From Candidatus Dadabacteria bacterium (lineage in GTDB: Bacteria; Desulfobacterota_D; UBA1144; Nemesobacterales; UBA2774), in contig JAHKKQ010000008.1 in NCBI GenBank assembly GCA_020027805.1, positions 1 through 26,318 of the forward strand: a DNA stretch of 26,318 nt. Reading direction: 5' to 3'. Under the pieces are notes generated by a model. That model ran no database searches and was not told the DNA's origin. It saw nothing but the letters and a program-made list of their open reading frames with translations. Below, in pieces: positions 14,934 through 24,620 of this stretch (its first letter is position 1; each line of letters begins with the position of its first letter). Made by a program: the position numbers and the translations under genes.

Positions 14934-15401
14934 ATGGCTTCACAGGAAAATGATATTTTGTTTAATGTCAGGGAGTTATTGGAGCCGCTCCTTGCAGGCA
15001 AGGATCTCGAGCTCTTCGATATAGAGTTCAAGGGACAGGGTAGAAACGGTGTGCTCAGGGTGTTTATAGACAAGGAAGAGGGGGTAACAATAGACGACTG
15101 CGCGCACGTCAGCAGAGAGCTCGGGACCTTACTCGACATACACGACATGATACCCGGCTCCTATACCCTCGAGGTCTCCTCTCCCGGTCTCACCAGGGCG
15201 CTCAGGAACCCCGAAGATTTTTTAAGATACAAGGGAAAGAAAGTGAAAATTAAAACAAATAAGGATTTTGAAAAGAGGAAAATATTTATAGGCAAACTCC
15301 TCGAATTCAAGGATGGTCTTGCAACTGTTGAGACAGAAGTGGGCAATTTCTCCATACCGTACGTCGATATAGAAAAGGCTAACCTGGAGCTGGACTTCTA
15401 A
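14934..15401 (+). CDS. rimP: Ribosome maturation factor RimP
   Basis: Needed for 30S subunit assembly, acting early on 16S rRNA and S12 binding. The 155-residue protein shows the family pattern LLEPLLAGKDLELFDIEF, then LRVFIDKEEGVTIDDCAHVS, SYTLEVSSPGLTRALRNPED and a C-terminal SH3-like domain (KVKIKTNKDF to YVDIEKANLEL). I placed the start at the ATG 14934 (MASQENDILF). An upstream TTG in frame at 14916 would overlap the terminator-like hairpin region and has no ribosome binding site. The gene is first in the nusA-infB cluster, the usual position, with 12 nt before nusA. Confidence 0.94.
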   Translation: MASQENDILFNVRELLEPLLAGKDLELFDIEFKGQGRNGVLRVFIDKEEGVTIDDCAHVSRELGTLLDIHDMIPGSYTLEVSSPGLTRALRNPEDFLRYKGKKVKIKTNKDFEKRKIFIGKLLEFKDGLATVETEVGNFSIPYVDIEKANLELDF

Positions 15402-15413
15402 GGGGGCAAGCAA

Positions 15414-16739
15414 ATGGCTACGATGACGGAATTAAGCCGTGTGATGGATTCAGTTTGTAAGGACAAGGGCATAGAAAAGGGAGAGATTGTAAGCGCCGTG
15501 GAAGAAGCGGTGCTCTCCGCGGCCCAGAAACTTTTCCGGATGCAGGACAAGGAAAAGGAGCTGGAGGTGCATTTTAACGAAAACGACGGCGATGTGGAGC
15601 TCTTCGAGTTCAAGACTGTAGTAGAGGATATTGCCGACCCGGACATGGAAATCTCCGTCGACGAAGCCGTCAAGCTCGACCCCGAAGCCGAGCTCGGCGA
15701 CCAGATAGGGGTGAAGATAAACCCGGAATTTACCAGGATTGCGATACAGAACGCGAAACAGAAAATACTCCAGAGCATTAAGGAAGCCGAAGGCAAGGTC
15801 ATTTACGAGGAGTTCAAGAACAGGAAAGGCGAGCTCATAAGCGGTATCGTGAGGCGCGTCGAGAGAAAGAACATAATCGTCGACCTCGGCAGGACGGAGG
15901 CGATACTCCCGCCCGAGCAGCAGGTCCCGAGGGAGTATTACAAACCCAAAGAAAGGCTCAGGGCCATACTCTATGAAATCAAGGAAACGAAAAGGGGCCC
16001 TCAGCTCATTCTCTCGCGCTCCCACCGCGATTTCGTACGGAAGCTTTTCGAGTCCGAGGTGCCCGAGATAAGCGATCAGATAGTGTCGATAAAGGCATTA
16101 GCGAGGGACCCCGGGGGCCGCACGAAAATAGCTGTCACATCGAACGATACCGATGTCGACCCTGTGGGCGCCTGCGTCGGCATGAGGGGAGCCAGGGTCC
16201 AGAACGTCATACAGGAGCTCAAGGGAGAAAAAATAGATATCGTCCCCTGGTCTTCGGACGCGGCGAGGTTCGCGTGCAACGCGCTCTCGCCGGCAAGGGT
16301 AAGCAAGGTCATCATTGATGACGACAATAAGTCCATGGAGATAATAGTGAACGACGACCAGCTCTCTCTCGCTATCGGGAGGAGGGGTCAGAATGTCAGG
16401 CTCGCGTCCCAGCTCTGCGAATGGAAGATCGATATCAAGACCGAATCTCAGGTCAAGCGCGAGCAGCAGGATGTCGTCACCCTACTCATGTCGCTTCCCA
16501 ACGTGAAGGAAGTGACCGCCAATCTGTTATACGGCGAGGGGTTCCATAAACTCGAGGACATTGCATTCGCCGATCCGGAAACGCTCGTCAAGTCTGCCGG
16601 GCTCAAGAGCGAAGAAGACGCGCTCAAGCTGCAGACAGCCGCGAGGATCGCGCTTAAGGACAAGCTCGAGCAGATGTCCTTTACCCAAGAGGAAGCCCCG
16701 CTTGCAGAGAGCGAAAACGCTGCGGAACAGGAACAATAA
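15414..16739 (+). CDS. nusA: Transcription termination/antitermination factor NusA
   Basis: Binds RNA polymerase and modulates pausing, termination and antitermination. The 441-residue protein has the N-terminal polymerase-binding domain (about 1-125), an S1 domain (GELISGIVRRVERKNIIVDL, about 140-160 onward), and two KH domains (DPVGACVGMRGARVQNVIQE and LSLAIGRRGQNVRLASQL). It ends with one helix-hairpin-helix repeat region (LPNVKEVTANLLYGEGFHKL). It lacks the full duplicated acidic C-terminal repeats of E. coli NusA (495 residues), as is common outside gammaproteobacteria. AGGGGG precedes the ATG. Downstream the usual ylxR is missing and a 203-nt gap leads to infB. Confidence 0.96.
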   Translation: MATMTELSRVMDSVCKDKGIEKGEIVSAVEEAVLSAAQKLFRMQDKEKELEVHFNENDGDVELFEFKTVVEDIADPDMEISVDEAVKLDPEAELGDQIGVKINPEFTRIAIQNAKQKILQSIKEAEGKVIYEEFKNRKGELISGIVRRVERKNIIVDLGRTEAILPPEQQVPREYYKPKERLRAILYEIKETKRGPQLILSRSHRDFVRKLFESEVPEISDQIVSIKALARDPGGRTKIAVTSNDTDVDPVGACVGMRGARVQNVIQELKGEKIDIVPWSSDAARFACNALSPARVSKVIIDDDNKSMEIIVNDDQLSLAIGRRGQNVRLASQLCEWKIDIKTESQVKREQQDVVTLLMSLPNVKEVTANLLYGEGFHKLEDIAFADPETLVKSAGLKSEEDALKLQTAARIALKDKLEQMSFTQEEAPLAESENAAEQEQ

Positions 16740-16942
16740 GCTGCCGTTTCATATAATCAGACAGATATTGCTCGAAAGGCCAAGGGAACAATACTGAGAG
16801 ATTACGTTTATCCCTATTGCAGGCGCGCTTCCGGATCTGTCTCACTTTTGCAATCGCTTGTAAACTTTGGTACTCTTTTCTGGATAAGCTTAAGTTTGTT
16901 AATTTATTGTAAATAAGCGGTCGTGTACAGGGTGCGTTATAT
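16740..16942. other. nusA-infB gap without ylxR
   Basis: Many bacteria keep ylxR (DUF448) and sometimes an L7Ae-like gene between nusA and infB; neither frame nor motif for these is visible here. The gap is AT-rich. It contains an 8-bp inverted repeat, AGACAGAT (16759-16766) and ATCTGTCT (16835-16842), and a weak promoter-like pair TTGCAA and TACTCT 17 nt apart near 16850-16878. infB may therefore have an additional promoter. Confidence 0.4.
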
Positions 16943-19606
16943 ATGTCTAATGTAAGAGTCTACGAGCTCTCAAAAGATTTAAATAAATCGAACACTGAAA
17001 TACTTAACGTGGCGAAGGGGCTGGGTATATCCGTAAAAAGCCACGCAAGCTCCATTACAGAAGAGGAAGCGAAGAAGATAAGGGACAGGATTTCGGCTTC
17101 GGGCGGGGGAGGCGCGGCCTCGCAGCAAAAACCCGCTGAAGAGGAGAAAGAGAAGGTCAGGGTATTCCGTTCGGATAAAGGGGAAGAGGTGGTCGAGCGG
17201 AGACAGGGCGAAAGGGTGGTCCTTCGCAGGAAAAAGAAATTAGAGGAGCCCGTAGTAGAGGAAGTCAGGGGGGCGTCGACTCAAGTCCTTGAAAAACAAC
17301 AGGAAGGCCATGCAGAGGGACTAAATGTCTCTCCGGCAACTGCCGGCGAAGGCCCGGGACTGGAGCATCGGTTAGAGGTGCCGGGGTCCCCGGAAGTATC
17401 TGCGGCCGGAGAAGATACGCTCGGCGCTATGTCCGGGGATGAAGGTCTCGACGAGCTCATGGAGACTCCGCTTGCCGAAGGGGCTCCCGGAAAGGTCGTG
17501 CCCGGGATTAAAGCGGGCGCGGTGCCCGGAGAGAAGGTTCAGGAAAAGGAAGACGCGGAAGAAGCGGCCAAGAAAGCGAAGAAGAAGGTCCGCAGGCTCA
17601 AGCCGAAACGGGAAGAAATAATAGATGAAGATACGCTCGAGGAGCTGAGGAAAGCGTTTAGGACAAAGCTCCCCGGGAGAAAAAGAGAATACCTTGTTGA
17701 TGACAGGCGTGCGAGGCCGCGTACTACCGCGACCACGGCGCACAGGGATAAGGTGTTTGATAGAAACGCGAAGGAGATATTCAGGCCGAGGGAGCACATG
17801 CCGGAGACCGCGGAGGAAGCGAGGGTCATACCGTTCCCGGCGAAACCCGCCAGGCGGACGCTGAAAATCGGCGAGTCGATAAACCTGGGCGAGCTTGCTA
17901 AAATGATGAGTTTAAAAGCCGGGGACGTCATCAAGAAACTCATAACGATGGGTGTCAGAACGACACTCAATCAGGCGCTCGACCATGAGACCGCGGCGCT
18001 CGTAGCTGAAGAATTCGGATTCGATGTTTCGGTCGATATATTCGAGGAGAAAGACATACTACTTGAAAAGTACACGGAAGAAGGCGGCAAGCTGGTCACC
18101 CCAAGGCCGCCTGTCGTGACGGTAATGGGGCACGTCGACCACGGGAAAACCACGCTGCTCGACGCTATCAGGGAAACGAACGTAGTCGCGGGCGAGGCGG
18201 GGGGCATTACGCAGCACATCGGGGCATATGCGGTCGATGTGGACGGCAGGAAGGTTTCCTTCGTGGACACCCCGGGCCACGAGGCCTTCACCGCCATGAG
18301 GGCGCGGGGAGCGAAGGTCACGGACGTAGTAATCCTGGTCGTGGCGGCCGACGACGGTGTCATGCCCCAGACCATAGAGGCTGTGAACCATGCCAAGGCG
18401 GCCCAGGTCCCGATAATTGTCGCTATCAACAAAATAGACAAGCCGGAAGCGAATATCGAAAGGATAAAGAGGCAGCTCTCCGAAATAGGCCTTCTTTCGG
18501 AAGAATGGGGGGGCGATACCCTCTTCGCGGAGGTCTCGGCCAAGCAGAAGCAGGGCATACGGGAGCTGCTCGAGCTCGTTCTGCTTCAGGCGGATATACT
18601 CGAGCTTAAAGCCGACGCGACAAAAAGGGCGAACGGTTTTGTCATAGAGGCCAATCTCGATAAGGGCAGGGGACCCGTTGCGACTGTTATCATAAAGGAA
18701 GGGACCCTCCATATCGGGGATTACCTCGTTTCGGGTACGACCTCGGGCAAGGTGAGGGCGCTGATCGACGATAAAGGCGGACGGGTAAACGAGGCCGGTC
18801 CCTCGATGCCTGTAGAGATAATGGGCCTTTCGGGCGTGCCTGAGGCCGGGGACTTGATCTATGTCGTCAAGGACGAAAGGGCGGCAAAGGAAGTAGTCGG
18901 CCACAGGGAGATGAAGCAGAGGGAATCCGCCGCGGCCAAGGAAAGGAAGCCTTCCCTCGAAAACCTGTTCCAGAGCCTCCAGCAGGAAGAAGCGAAGGAG
19001 CTCGCGCTGATTATCAAGGCGGACACACAGGGGTCCGTTGAAGCCGTTAACGAATCTATCGGCAAACTCAGCACCGAAAAATGTCAGGTCAAGATCGTTC
19101 ATACCGGTGTCGGCGCGATAAACGAAACGGACGTCGCGCTCGCGAGCGCATCCAATGCGATAATAGTCGGGTTCAACGTAAGACCCGACGTCAACTCCCT
19201 TGAGATAGCCGAGAGGGAGGGTGTGTCTCTCGAGCTCCACACCATTATCTACAAGCTCATCGACAGGGTGAGGAGCGCCATGGAAGGCCTCCTCGAGCCG
19301 ATAATCAAGGAAAAGATCACGGGACACGCCGAAATCAGGGAGACGTTCACAATATCGCGTATAGGCACTATCGCGGGTTGTATGGTCTCGGACGGTAAGG
19401 TCTCCAGGGATAACAGCGTGAGGGTGGTCAGGGACGGGGTCGTGGTCTTCGAAGGCAAGCTCGCATCCCTGAAGAGGTTCAAAGACGACGTGAAAGAGGT
19501 AAACACCGGATATGAGTGCGGTATCGGCGTCGAACGGTTCAACGACATCAAAGTCGGCGACACGCTCGAGTTCTACACTCATGAACACTTTAAGCAAGAG
19601 CTCTAA
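16943..19606 (+). CDS. infB: Translation initiation factor IF-2
   Basis: GTPase that delivers initiator tRNA to the 30S subunit and promotes subunit joining. The 887-residue protein has an N-terminal IF2N module ([19 protein letters not shown], residues 4-22) and a long charged, low-complexity linker to about residue 300. A second IF2N-like segment follows ([20 protein letters not shown]). The G domain has GHVDHGKT at 396-403, [24 protein letters not shown] and a SAK motif ([10 protein letters not shown]). Domains II-IV follow ([49 protein letters not shown]). Length is normal for the long bacterial form. Only a weak ribosome binding site (AGGGTG) precedes the ATG. The DUF503 gene follows 10 nt later. 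Confidence 0.97.
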   Translation: MSNVRVYELSKDLNKSNTEILNVAKGLGISVKSHASSITEEEAKKIRDRISASGGGGAASQQKPAEEEKEKVRVFRSDKGEEVVERRQGERVVLRRKKKLEEPVVEEVRGASTQVLEKQQEGHAEGLNVSPATAGEGPGLEHRLEVPGSPEVSAAGEDTLGAMSGDEGLDELMETPLAEGAPGKVVPGIKAGAVPGEKVQEKEDAEEAAKKAKKKVRRLKPKREEIIDEDTLEELRKAFRTKLPGRKREYLVDDRRARPRTTATTAHRDKVFDRNAKEIFRPREHMPETAEEARVIPFPAKPARRTLKIGESINLGELAKMMSLKAGDVIKKLITMGVRTTLNQALDHETAALVAEEFGFDVSVDIFEEKDILLEKYTEEGGKLVTPRPPVVTVMGHVDHGKTTLLDAIRETNVVAGEAGGITQHIGAYAVDVDGRKVSFVDTPGHEAFTAMRARGAKVTDVVILVVAADDGVMPQTIEAVNHAKAAQVPIIVAINKIDKPEANIERIKRQLSEIGLLSEEWGGDTLFAEVSAKQKQGIRELLELVLLQADILELKADATKRANGFVIEANLDKGRGPVATVIIKEGTLHIGDYLVSGTTSGKVRALIDDKGGRVNEAGPSMPVEIMGLSGVPEAGDLIYVVKDERAAKEVVGHREMKQRESAAAKERKPSLENLFQSLQQEEAKELALIIKADTQGSVEAVNESIGKLSTEKCQVKIVHTGVGAINETDVALASASNAIIVGFNVRPDVNSLEIAEREGVSLELHTIIYKLIDRVRSAMEGLLEPIIKEKITGHAEIRETFTISRIGTIAGCMVSDGKVSRDNSVRVVRDGVVVFEGKLASLKRFKDDVKEVNTGYECGIGVERFNDIKVGDTLEFYTHEHFKQEL

Positions 19607-19616
19607 CCCAAGGTAG

Positions 19617-19907
19617 ATGGTTATAGGCATACTACGCATTGATCTATATATGAACGGCAACAGATCCCTCAAAGCCAAGAGACAGACACTGAAAAGTCTT
19701 ATCCAGAGAATAAAATCCAGATTCAACAACGTATCGGTATCCGAAGTCGGGTCGCACGATCTCTGGCAGAAGGCTACAATAGGCATATCGTTCGTCGGCA
19801 ACGAGTCGCGCTTCGTAAACTCGGTTCTCGACCGGGTAACCCAGTTTATAGAATCTACCGGGGTCGTCGAGATGGGGAACAGGGAATTCGAGATAATACA
19901 TTTTTAG
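19617..19907 (+). CDS. DUF503 family protein (YlxP-like)
   Basis: A 96-residue protein of the DUF503 family, often found between infB and rbfA and named YlxP in Bacillus. A role in ribosome assembly is proposed from its location but is not firmly established. The sequence begins MVIGILRIDLYMNGNRSLKAKR and continues with a ferredoxin-like alternation of strands and helices (SLIQRIKSRFNNVSVSEVG, FVNSVLDRVTQFIES). The whole family length is present. It lies 10 nt after infB and 9 nt before rbfA, inside the operon. Confidence 0.88.
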   Translation: MVIGILRIDLYMNGNRSLKAKRQTLKSLIQRIKSRFNNVSVSEVGSHDLWQKATIGISFVGNESRFVNSVLDRVTQFIESTGVVEMGNREFEIIHF

Positions 19908-19916
19908 GAGACGGGT

Positions 19917-20273
19917 TTGGGGTTGACATTCAAGAGGTCGCAAAGGATATCGGACGAGATCGTGAAGGAAGTGTCCGAAATGATAGTCAGGAGTGAGATC
20001 AGGGACCCTCGTATAAGCTCCGTGTTTATAACGGGCGTAAAAATAACCGAGAACCTCAGCTTGGCCGAGATATTCTTCACCGTCCTTGGCGGCGAAGGCG
20101 AGAAGTCGGACGCGCTCGAAGGGCTTCTACATGCGAAGGGCTTCATAAGGAGCAAGCTCGCGAAGAGGCTCAGGATGAGGAAGATACCCGACATCAAATT
20201 CAGCTACGACAGCGCGCTTGAAAAAGGCTACAAGGTCGACGAGATATTAAGAGGGATCGCCGGTGACAAGTGA
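19917..20273 (+). CDS. rbfA: Ribosome-binding factor A
   Basis: A KH-fold protein required for late 16S rRNA 5'-end maturation and cold adaptation. The 118-residue protein shows RSQRISDEIVKEVSEMIVR, EIRDPRISSVFITGVKITEN and the C-terminal GFIRSKLAKRLRMRKIPDIK followed by FSYDSALEKGYKVDEIL, all family-typical. The start is TTG 19917, with AGGAG at 19906-19910 just upstream; a second TTG at 19923 is less well spaced. Its 3' end overlaps the nrnA start by 11 nt. Confidence 0.95.
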   Translation: MGLTFKRSQRISDEIVKEVSEMIVRSEIRDPRISSVFITGVKITENLSLAEIFFTVLGGEGEKSDALEGLLHAKGFIRSKLAKRLRMRKIPDIKFSYDSALEKGYKVDEILRGIAGDK

Positions 20274-21249
20274 GATGAACGCGATATTGGGACTGATAAG
20301 GGACTCGAAAAGGGTGCTTATATCGTCGCATGAAAACCCGGACGGCGACGCCATAGGGTCTATGCTCGCGCTCGGTCTCGGTATAGAACAGATGGGCAAG
20401 GAAGCCGTATTCTATAATAAGGACGGGGTGCCCGAGATCCTCCGTTTTCTCCCTCATTCGGACAGGATAGTCAAATCGCTAGACGAGATAGAAGGGACGT
20501 TCGATCTGGTTTTTGCCTTGGACTGCACGGGGACAAACAGGGCCGGCCGCGAGTTCGAGGATTTCCTCAGGACCGGCCGGGGCGGAAAAGTCATTATAAT
20601 GGATCATCATCAGACCAACAATTCCTCTGCCGACTTCCGCCTCCTCGACCCTCGTTCTTCCTCGACAGGGATTATTATCTACTCTGTCCTGAAGCAGCTG
20701 CCGGTTGAGATAACCAGCGATATAGCGGACAACATATACACTACTATAATAGGCGATACCGGTTCTTTCAGGTACTCCAACACCAACCCGGACACGTTCC
20801 GGGTGGCTGCGGAGCTCGTAGAGCACGGGGCGGACCCGGCGGAAATATCGGGATCCCTCTTTGAAAGCGAACCCTTGAGGAAGCTTAAGCTCATAGGTCT
20901 CGTGCTTCCCACGCTCGAGGTGTCAGGGGATAAAAAAATTGCCTCGGTCTACGTGGATAAAAACATGTTCGCGCAAACGGGCGCCCGCAGGGAAGATACC
21001 GAAGGCATAGTGAATATCCCGAGGAGCATCAAAGGCGTCGAGATCGCCGTGCTGTTCAGGGAGGAGAATGATAAGGACGGTTCTCTCTGGAAGGTGAGCT
21101 TCAGGTCGAAAGGGCAGGTGGACGTGGCGAAGATCGCCGAGGGATTCGGGGGGGGAGGGCACAACAAGGCCGCCGGATGCTCGCTCGCGGGGGAACTGAA
21201 CGAAGTCAAAAAAAGGATATTCGAGTCTGTAAGGGAGGTCCTCCCTTGA
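20263..21249 (+). CDS. nrnA: DHH/DHHA1 phosphoesterase, NrnA-type oligoribonuclease/pAp phosphatase
   Basis: Predicted to degrade short RNA oligonucleotides and/or 3'-phosphoadenosine 5'-phosphate, as Bacillus NrnA does. The 328-residue protein has the N-terminal DHH domain: SSHENPDGDAIGSMLALG (about 20-37), a conserved Asp in ALDCTG, the DHH motif in IMDHHQTN, and IGDTGSFRYSNT. The DHHA1 domain ends with FGGGGHNKAAGC, the substrate-binding glycine motif. The GTG start overlaps the rbfA end and has GAGGG upstream; an ATG at 20275 in frame is an alternative. It partners the rbfA-truB gene pair, a common arrangement. Cyclic dinucleotide-derived pApA or nanoRNA are other possible substrates. Confidence 0.9.
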   Translation: MTSEMNAILGLIRDSKRVLISSHENPDGDAIGSMLALGLGIEQMGKEAVFYNKDGVPEILRFLPHSDRIVKSLDEIEGTFDLVFALDCTGTNRAGREFEDFLRTGRGGKVIIMDHHQTNNSSADFRLLDPRSSSTGIIIYSVLKQLPVEITSDIADNIYTTIIGDTGSFRYSNTNPDTFRVAAELVEHGADPAEISGSLFESEPLRKLKLIGLVLPTLEVSGDKKIASVYVDKNMFAQTGARREDTEGIVNIPRSIKGVEIAVLFREENDKDGSLWKVSFRSKGQVDVAKIAEGFGGGGHNKAAGCSLAGELNEVKKRIFESVREVLP

Positions 21250-22157
21250 ACGGGGTGCTGGTTCTCGATAAGCCGAAGGGCATAACTTCGCAGGCGGCGG
21301 TCAATGCGGTGAACAGGATACTCGGAGCTAGGCGCGCCGGACACACCGGCACACTCGACCCGTTCGCCACCGGGGTGCTGCCCATCTGTGTCAATAATGC
21401 GACAAAGTTAATTCCCTTTATGGACAGCGGTCATAAAAAATATGAAGCGATGATGAGGCTCGGGATTAAAACCGACACCCTCGATTTAACCGGAAGGGTG
21501 ATGGAAGAAAAGGATATAGGTATTATCAATAATTCCGGACTATTAGATGCATTTTCCAAATTCCGGGGTAAAATTACCCAGGTCCCGCCCATGTACTCCG
21601 CCCTCAAGAAGGACGGAGTCAGGCTCTATGAGTATGCCAGGCGGGGTATGGAGGTCGAGCGGGCGGAAAGAGCGGTTCTGATTAACGAGCTCGAATTACT
21701 GGATTTCAATCCCCCATTCGTCAGATTTATGGTAAAATGTTCCCGCGGCACATATATAAGGGTGCTCGCTTCGGACATCGCCGACGAGCTTGGATGCGGC
21801 GGACACCTTACGGAGTTGAGGAGGATCGAAAGCGACGGCTTCAGCATTAACGACGCCGTTACGATCAAAGATGTCCAGAACGGCTCGGCAGTCCTGGCCC
21901 CGCTCGATCACGCCCTCTCCCATATGAAGCGGATTCATGTGGATAGGGACCTCGCGAGCGAAATAAGGGAAGGCAAGCAGTTAAGGAAATATAGCCTCGA
22001 CAGGCTGAATATCCCCCGGTTCGATGCGGGGGAGAGGGTCATGGTCTACGAGGGCGAGACACTCGTGGCGGTTACGGAAGCCATGATGGGCTCGGTTGAA
22101 ACGGGAGACCTCGGCGGCGGGGTTATAGTATTTAAGCTGCTGAGGGTATTTAATTGA
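21246..22157 (+). CDS. truB: tRNA pseudouridine-55 synthase
   Basis: Forms pseudouridine 55 in the T loop of tRNAs. From the TTG at 21246 the protein has 303 residues and starts MNGVLVLDKPKGITSQ, the conserved family N-terminus. The catalytic motif GHTGTLDPFATGVLPI carries Asp38. Other family segments are YSALKKDGVRLYEYAR, CSRGTYIRVLASDIADELG and a C-terminal PUA-like region (REGKQLR, VMVYEGETLVAVTEA). The start overlaps the nrnA stop (TTGA, 21246-21249), with AAGGGAGG 7 nt upstream, so translation is probably coupled. Longer readings upstream lie inside nrnA and lack homology. rpsO follows after 46 nt. Confidence 0.95.
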   Translation: MNGVLVLDKPKGITSQAAVNAVNRILGARRAGHTGTLDPFATGVLPICVNNATKLIPFMDSGHKKYEAMMRLGIKTDTLDLTGRVMEEKDIGIINNSGLLDAFSKFRGKITQVPPMYSALKKDGVRLYEYARRGMEVERAERAVLINELELLDFNPPFVRFMVKCSRGTYIRVLASDIADELGCGGHLTELRRIESDGFSINDAVTIKDVQNGSAVLAPLDHALSHMKRIHVDRDLASEIREGKQLRKYSLDRLNIPRFDAGERVMVYEGETLVAVTEAMMGSVETGDLGGGVIVFKLLRVFN

Positions 22158-22203
22158 GAGTGGAACGAAACAAACTGAAATAGAAGTTTAAGGAGGGCAT
22201 TAG

Positions 22204-22473
22204 ATGTCGATCGAGAAGGAAGAAAAAACTCAGATTATCAGCGACTACGCTCAGCATCAGAAGGACGTCGGCTCGCCCGAAGTCCAGGTCGCGATACTTA
22301 CCCGCAGGATCAAGGACCTTTCGCTCCATACGGAAAAGGCCCCTAAGGACAATCATTCGAGAAGGGGTCTCGTGTCTCTTGTCGCGAGGAGAAGAAGGCT
22401 TTTGAATTACATCAGAAAAATCAAACCGGAGACATATCCGGATCTCATTCAGAAACTCGGACTTAGAAAGTAG
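22204..22473 (+). CDS. rpsO: 30S ribosomal protein S15
   Basis: Primary 16S rRNA-binding protein of the central domain. The 89-residue sequence matches the family end to end: SIEKEEKTQIISDYAQHQKD, then SPEVQVAILTRRIKDLSLH and DNHSRRGLVSLVARRRRLLN, closing with PETYPDLIQKLGLRK. A strong AAGGAGG ribosome binding site precedes the ATG. The rpsO-pnp pair is conserved across bacteria. In E. coli S15 represses its own translation through a pseudoknot at the start site; I could not confirm an equivalent fold in the short 46-nt leader here. Confidence 0.98.
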   Translation: MSIEKEEKTQIISDYAQHQKDVGSPEVQVAILTRRIKDLSLHTEKAPKDNHSRRGLVSLVARRRRLLNYIRKIKPETYPDLIQKLGLRK

Positions 22474-22493
22474 GGTTCAAAGGAGGACCAGTT

Positions 22494-24611
22494 TTGACTA
22501 TACAACCAAAAAAGGTTGACGCCCGGATCTTCGATAAACATTACGGGCTCGAGACCGGATCGCTTGCCAGGCAGGCTAACGGGGCAGTATTTGCGCGTTA
22601 CGAGGACACGGCGGTACTCGCTACCGTCGTCGCCCTGGATGAAAAATCGGAAGGGGAGGATTTCCTTCCGTTGACCATCAATTACCAGGAGAAATCTTCC
22701 GCGGCCGGAAAGATACCCGGCGGATATTTCAAGCGTGAGGGGAGGCCGAACGAAAAGGAAGTCCTGACTTCGAGACTTATAGACAGGCCGATAAGGCCGC
22801 TCATCCCGAGTGGCTTTACGTATCAGACACAGATCATCATTACCGTATTCTCGGCCGACGCCGACCACGATCCCGATGTGCTGTCCTTGACGGCGGCTTC
22901 CGCCGCGCTCATGGTATCGGACATCCCCTTTGACGGTCCGCTCGCCGCTGTAAGAGTAGGCAGGGTCGGGGGCGCATTCATATGCAACCCCACGAAGAAG
23001 GATCTCGCGGAGAGCGATATGAACATCATCGTCGCGGGGACGAAAGACGCAATCGTCATGGTCGAGGGCGGCGCGAACGAAGTTCCCGAAACTGAGATAG
23101 TCGATGCGCTTATGTTCGCGCATCAGTGCATCCAGGAGTTCATAAAGCTCCAGGAAGATTTGATATCCGGTCTGGATATTCAGAAAAGGGTATTGGATTC
23201 CACAGACGCCGATGACCCCGTTCAGGCGGAGGTCCTTGCCTATGCCGGGCAGAAATTACGGGAAACACTTATATCGGCGTCCAAGTCGGAGAGAAAGCAG
23301 CGGATCAAGAACATACGCGCGGAAACGGAGGAGCATTTAAAATCCCTCCATCCGGATGAGGAAGTCGGGGTTTCCAAACCATTTGAAAAAATATTGAAGG
23401 ACCTTGTAAGGGAGCTGATAGTAAAAGACAAAGTAAGGCTCGACGGGAGGGGATACGCCGATGTCAGGAATATATACGGCGAAGTCGGATTCCTCTCGAG
23501 GGCACACGGCTCCGCCCTCTTTACGAGGGGCGAGACCCAGGCGGCCGTTACCGCGACCCTGGGCACGAAGTACGACGAGCAGAGGATAGACTCCCTCGAA
23601 GGCGACATTACCAAGACGTTCATGCTCCATTATAACTTCCCTCCCTACAGCGTCGGCGAGGTGAGTTTCAGGCTGGGGCCGGGACGGAGGGAGATAGGCC
23701 ACGGGGCGCTTGCCGAAAGGTCGATAATTCCCGTGCTCCCGAAAAAGGATCAATTCCCCTATACGATACGGATCGTCTCCGACGTCCTCGAATCGAACGG
23801 CTCTTCCTCCATGGCCACCGTATGCGGCGCGACGCTGTCACTTATGGACGCGGGCGTTCCCATATCCGCTCCCGTTGGCGGCATAGCCATGGGGCTCATC
23901 AAGGAAGGGGACGATTTCGTCATCCTCACCGACATACTCGGGGACGAAGACCATCTCGGGGATATGGATTTTAAAGTGGCCGGCACGAAAAGCGGCGTAA
24001 CCGCTCTCCAGATGGACATCAAAACGACCGGGGTCACGAAAGAGATACTCTCGGCCGCTCTCGAGCAGGCGAAGAACGCGCGGATGACGGTTCTCGATAA
24101 AATGAACGAAATCATTCAGGTCCCGAGAGGGGACATTTCGAGTTACGCCCCACGAATAATCACGATACAGATAAGCCAGGACAAGATAAAGGACGTGATA
24201 GGTTCCGGCGGGAAGACCATAAAGAAGATCGTCGAGATAACGGGCGTGCAGATAGATATAGACGATTCCGGGAGGGTGAATATAGCTTCGCCCGACAGGG
24301 ATGCCTGCGATAAGGCGGTCAAGATTGTCGAGGGGATCGTTGCGGAAATCGAAGTCGGCAAGATATACCGCGGGACCGTAAAGCGGATCCTCGATTTCGG
24401 AGCTATCGTGGAGCTGGGATACGGAAAGGACGGTCTCGTACACATATCCGAGCTCGCGCCTACCAGGGTCAAGAACGTCACCGATATCCTTCAGGAGAAG
24501 GACGAGGTGCTCGTAATGTGCATAGGCAAGGAGCACGACGGCAAGATCAGGCTGAGCAGAAAAGCGGCTCTCGATGAGAATATAGAGAATTACACCAACA
24601 GTGCGATGTAA
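22494..24611 (+). CDS. pnp: Polyribonucleotide nucleotidyltransferase (PNPase)
   Basis: A 3'-to-5' phosphorolytic exoribonuclease of the RNA degradosome. The 705-residue protein has two RNase PH domains: the first with GRPNEKEVLTSRLIDRPIRP, the second with RGETQAAVTATLGT, GPGRREIGHGALAERS and SMATVCGATLSLMDAGVP. An alpha-helical linker lies between them. A KH domain (QDKIKDVIGSGGKTIKKIVE) and an S1 domain (GKIYRGTVKRILDFGAIVEL) follow. The start is TTG 22494, with AGGAGG 7 nt upstream; no ATG fits the conserved N-terminus. It follows rpsO by 20 nt and is followed by a strong terminator, so it closes the operon. Confidence 0.97.
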   Translation: MTIQPKKVDARIFDKHYGLETGSLARQANGAVFARYEDTAVLATVVALDEKSEGEDFLPLTINYQEKSSAAGKIPGGYFKREGRPNEKEVLTSRLIDRPIRPLIPSGFTYQTQIIITVFSADADHDPDVLSLTAASAALMVSDIPFDGPLAAVRVGRVGGAFICNPTKKDLAESDMNIIVAGTKDAIVMVEGGANEVPETEIVDALMFAHQCIQEFIKLQEDLISGLDIQKRVLDSTDADDPVQAEVLAYAGQKLRETLISASKSERKQRIKNIRAETEEHLKSLHPDEEVGVSKPFEKILKDLVRELIVKDKVRLDGRGYADVRNIYGEVGFLSRAHGSALFTRGETQAAVTATLGTKYDEQRIDSLEGDITKTFMLHYNFPPYSVGEVSFRLGPGRREIGHGALAERSIIPVLPKKDQFPYTIRIVSDVLESNGSSSMATVCGATLSLMDAGVPISAPVGGIAMGLIKEGDDFVILTDILGDEDHLGDMDFKVAGTKSGVTALQMDIKTTGVTKEILSAALEQAKNARMTVLDKMNEIIQVPRGDISSYAPRIITIQISQDKIKDVIGSGGKTIKKIVEITGVQIDIDDSGRVNIASPDRDACDKAVKIVEGIVAEIEVGKIYRGTVKRILDFGAIVELGYGKDGLVHISELAPTRVKNVTDILQEKDEVLVMCIGKEHDGKIRLSRKAALDENIENYTNSAM

Positions 24612-24620
24612 GGGAATAGT

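Noticed and set aside
18059..19801. Long open frame of 580 codons antisense to infB and the DUF503 gene
   Set aside because: It lies entirely over secure genes, its translation shows no domain, and long antisense frames are expected from GC-rich codon use.
22158..22203. S15 autoregulatory pseudoknot in the rpsO leader
   Set aside because: The leader is only 46 nt and I could not trace the paired segments by eye; not reported as a feature.
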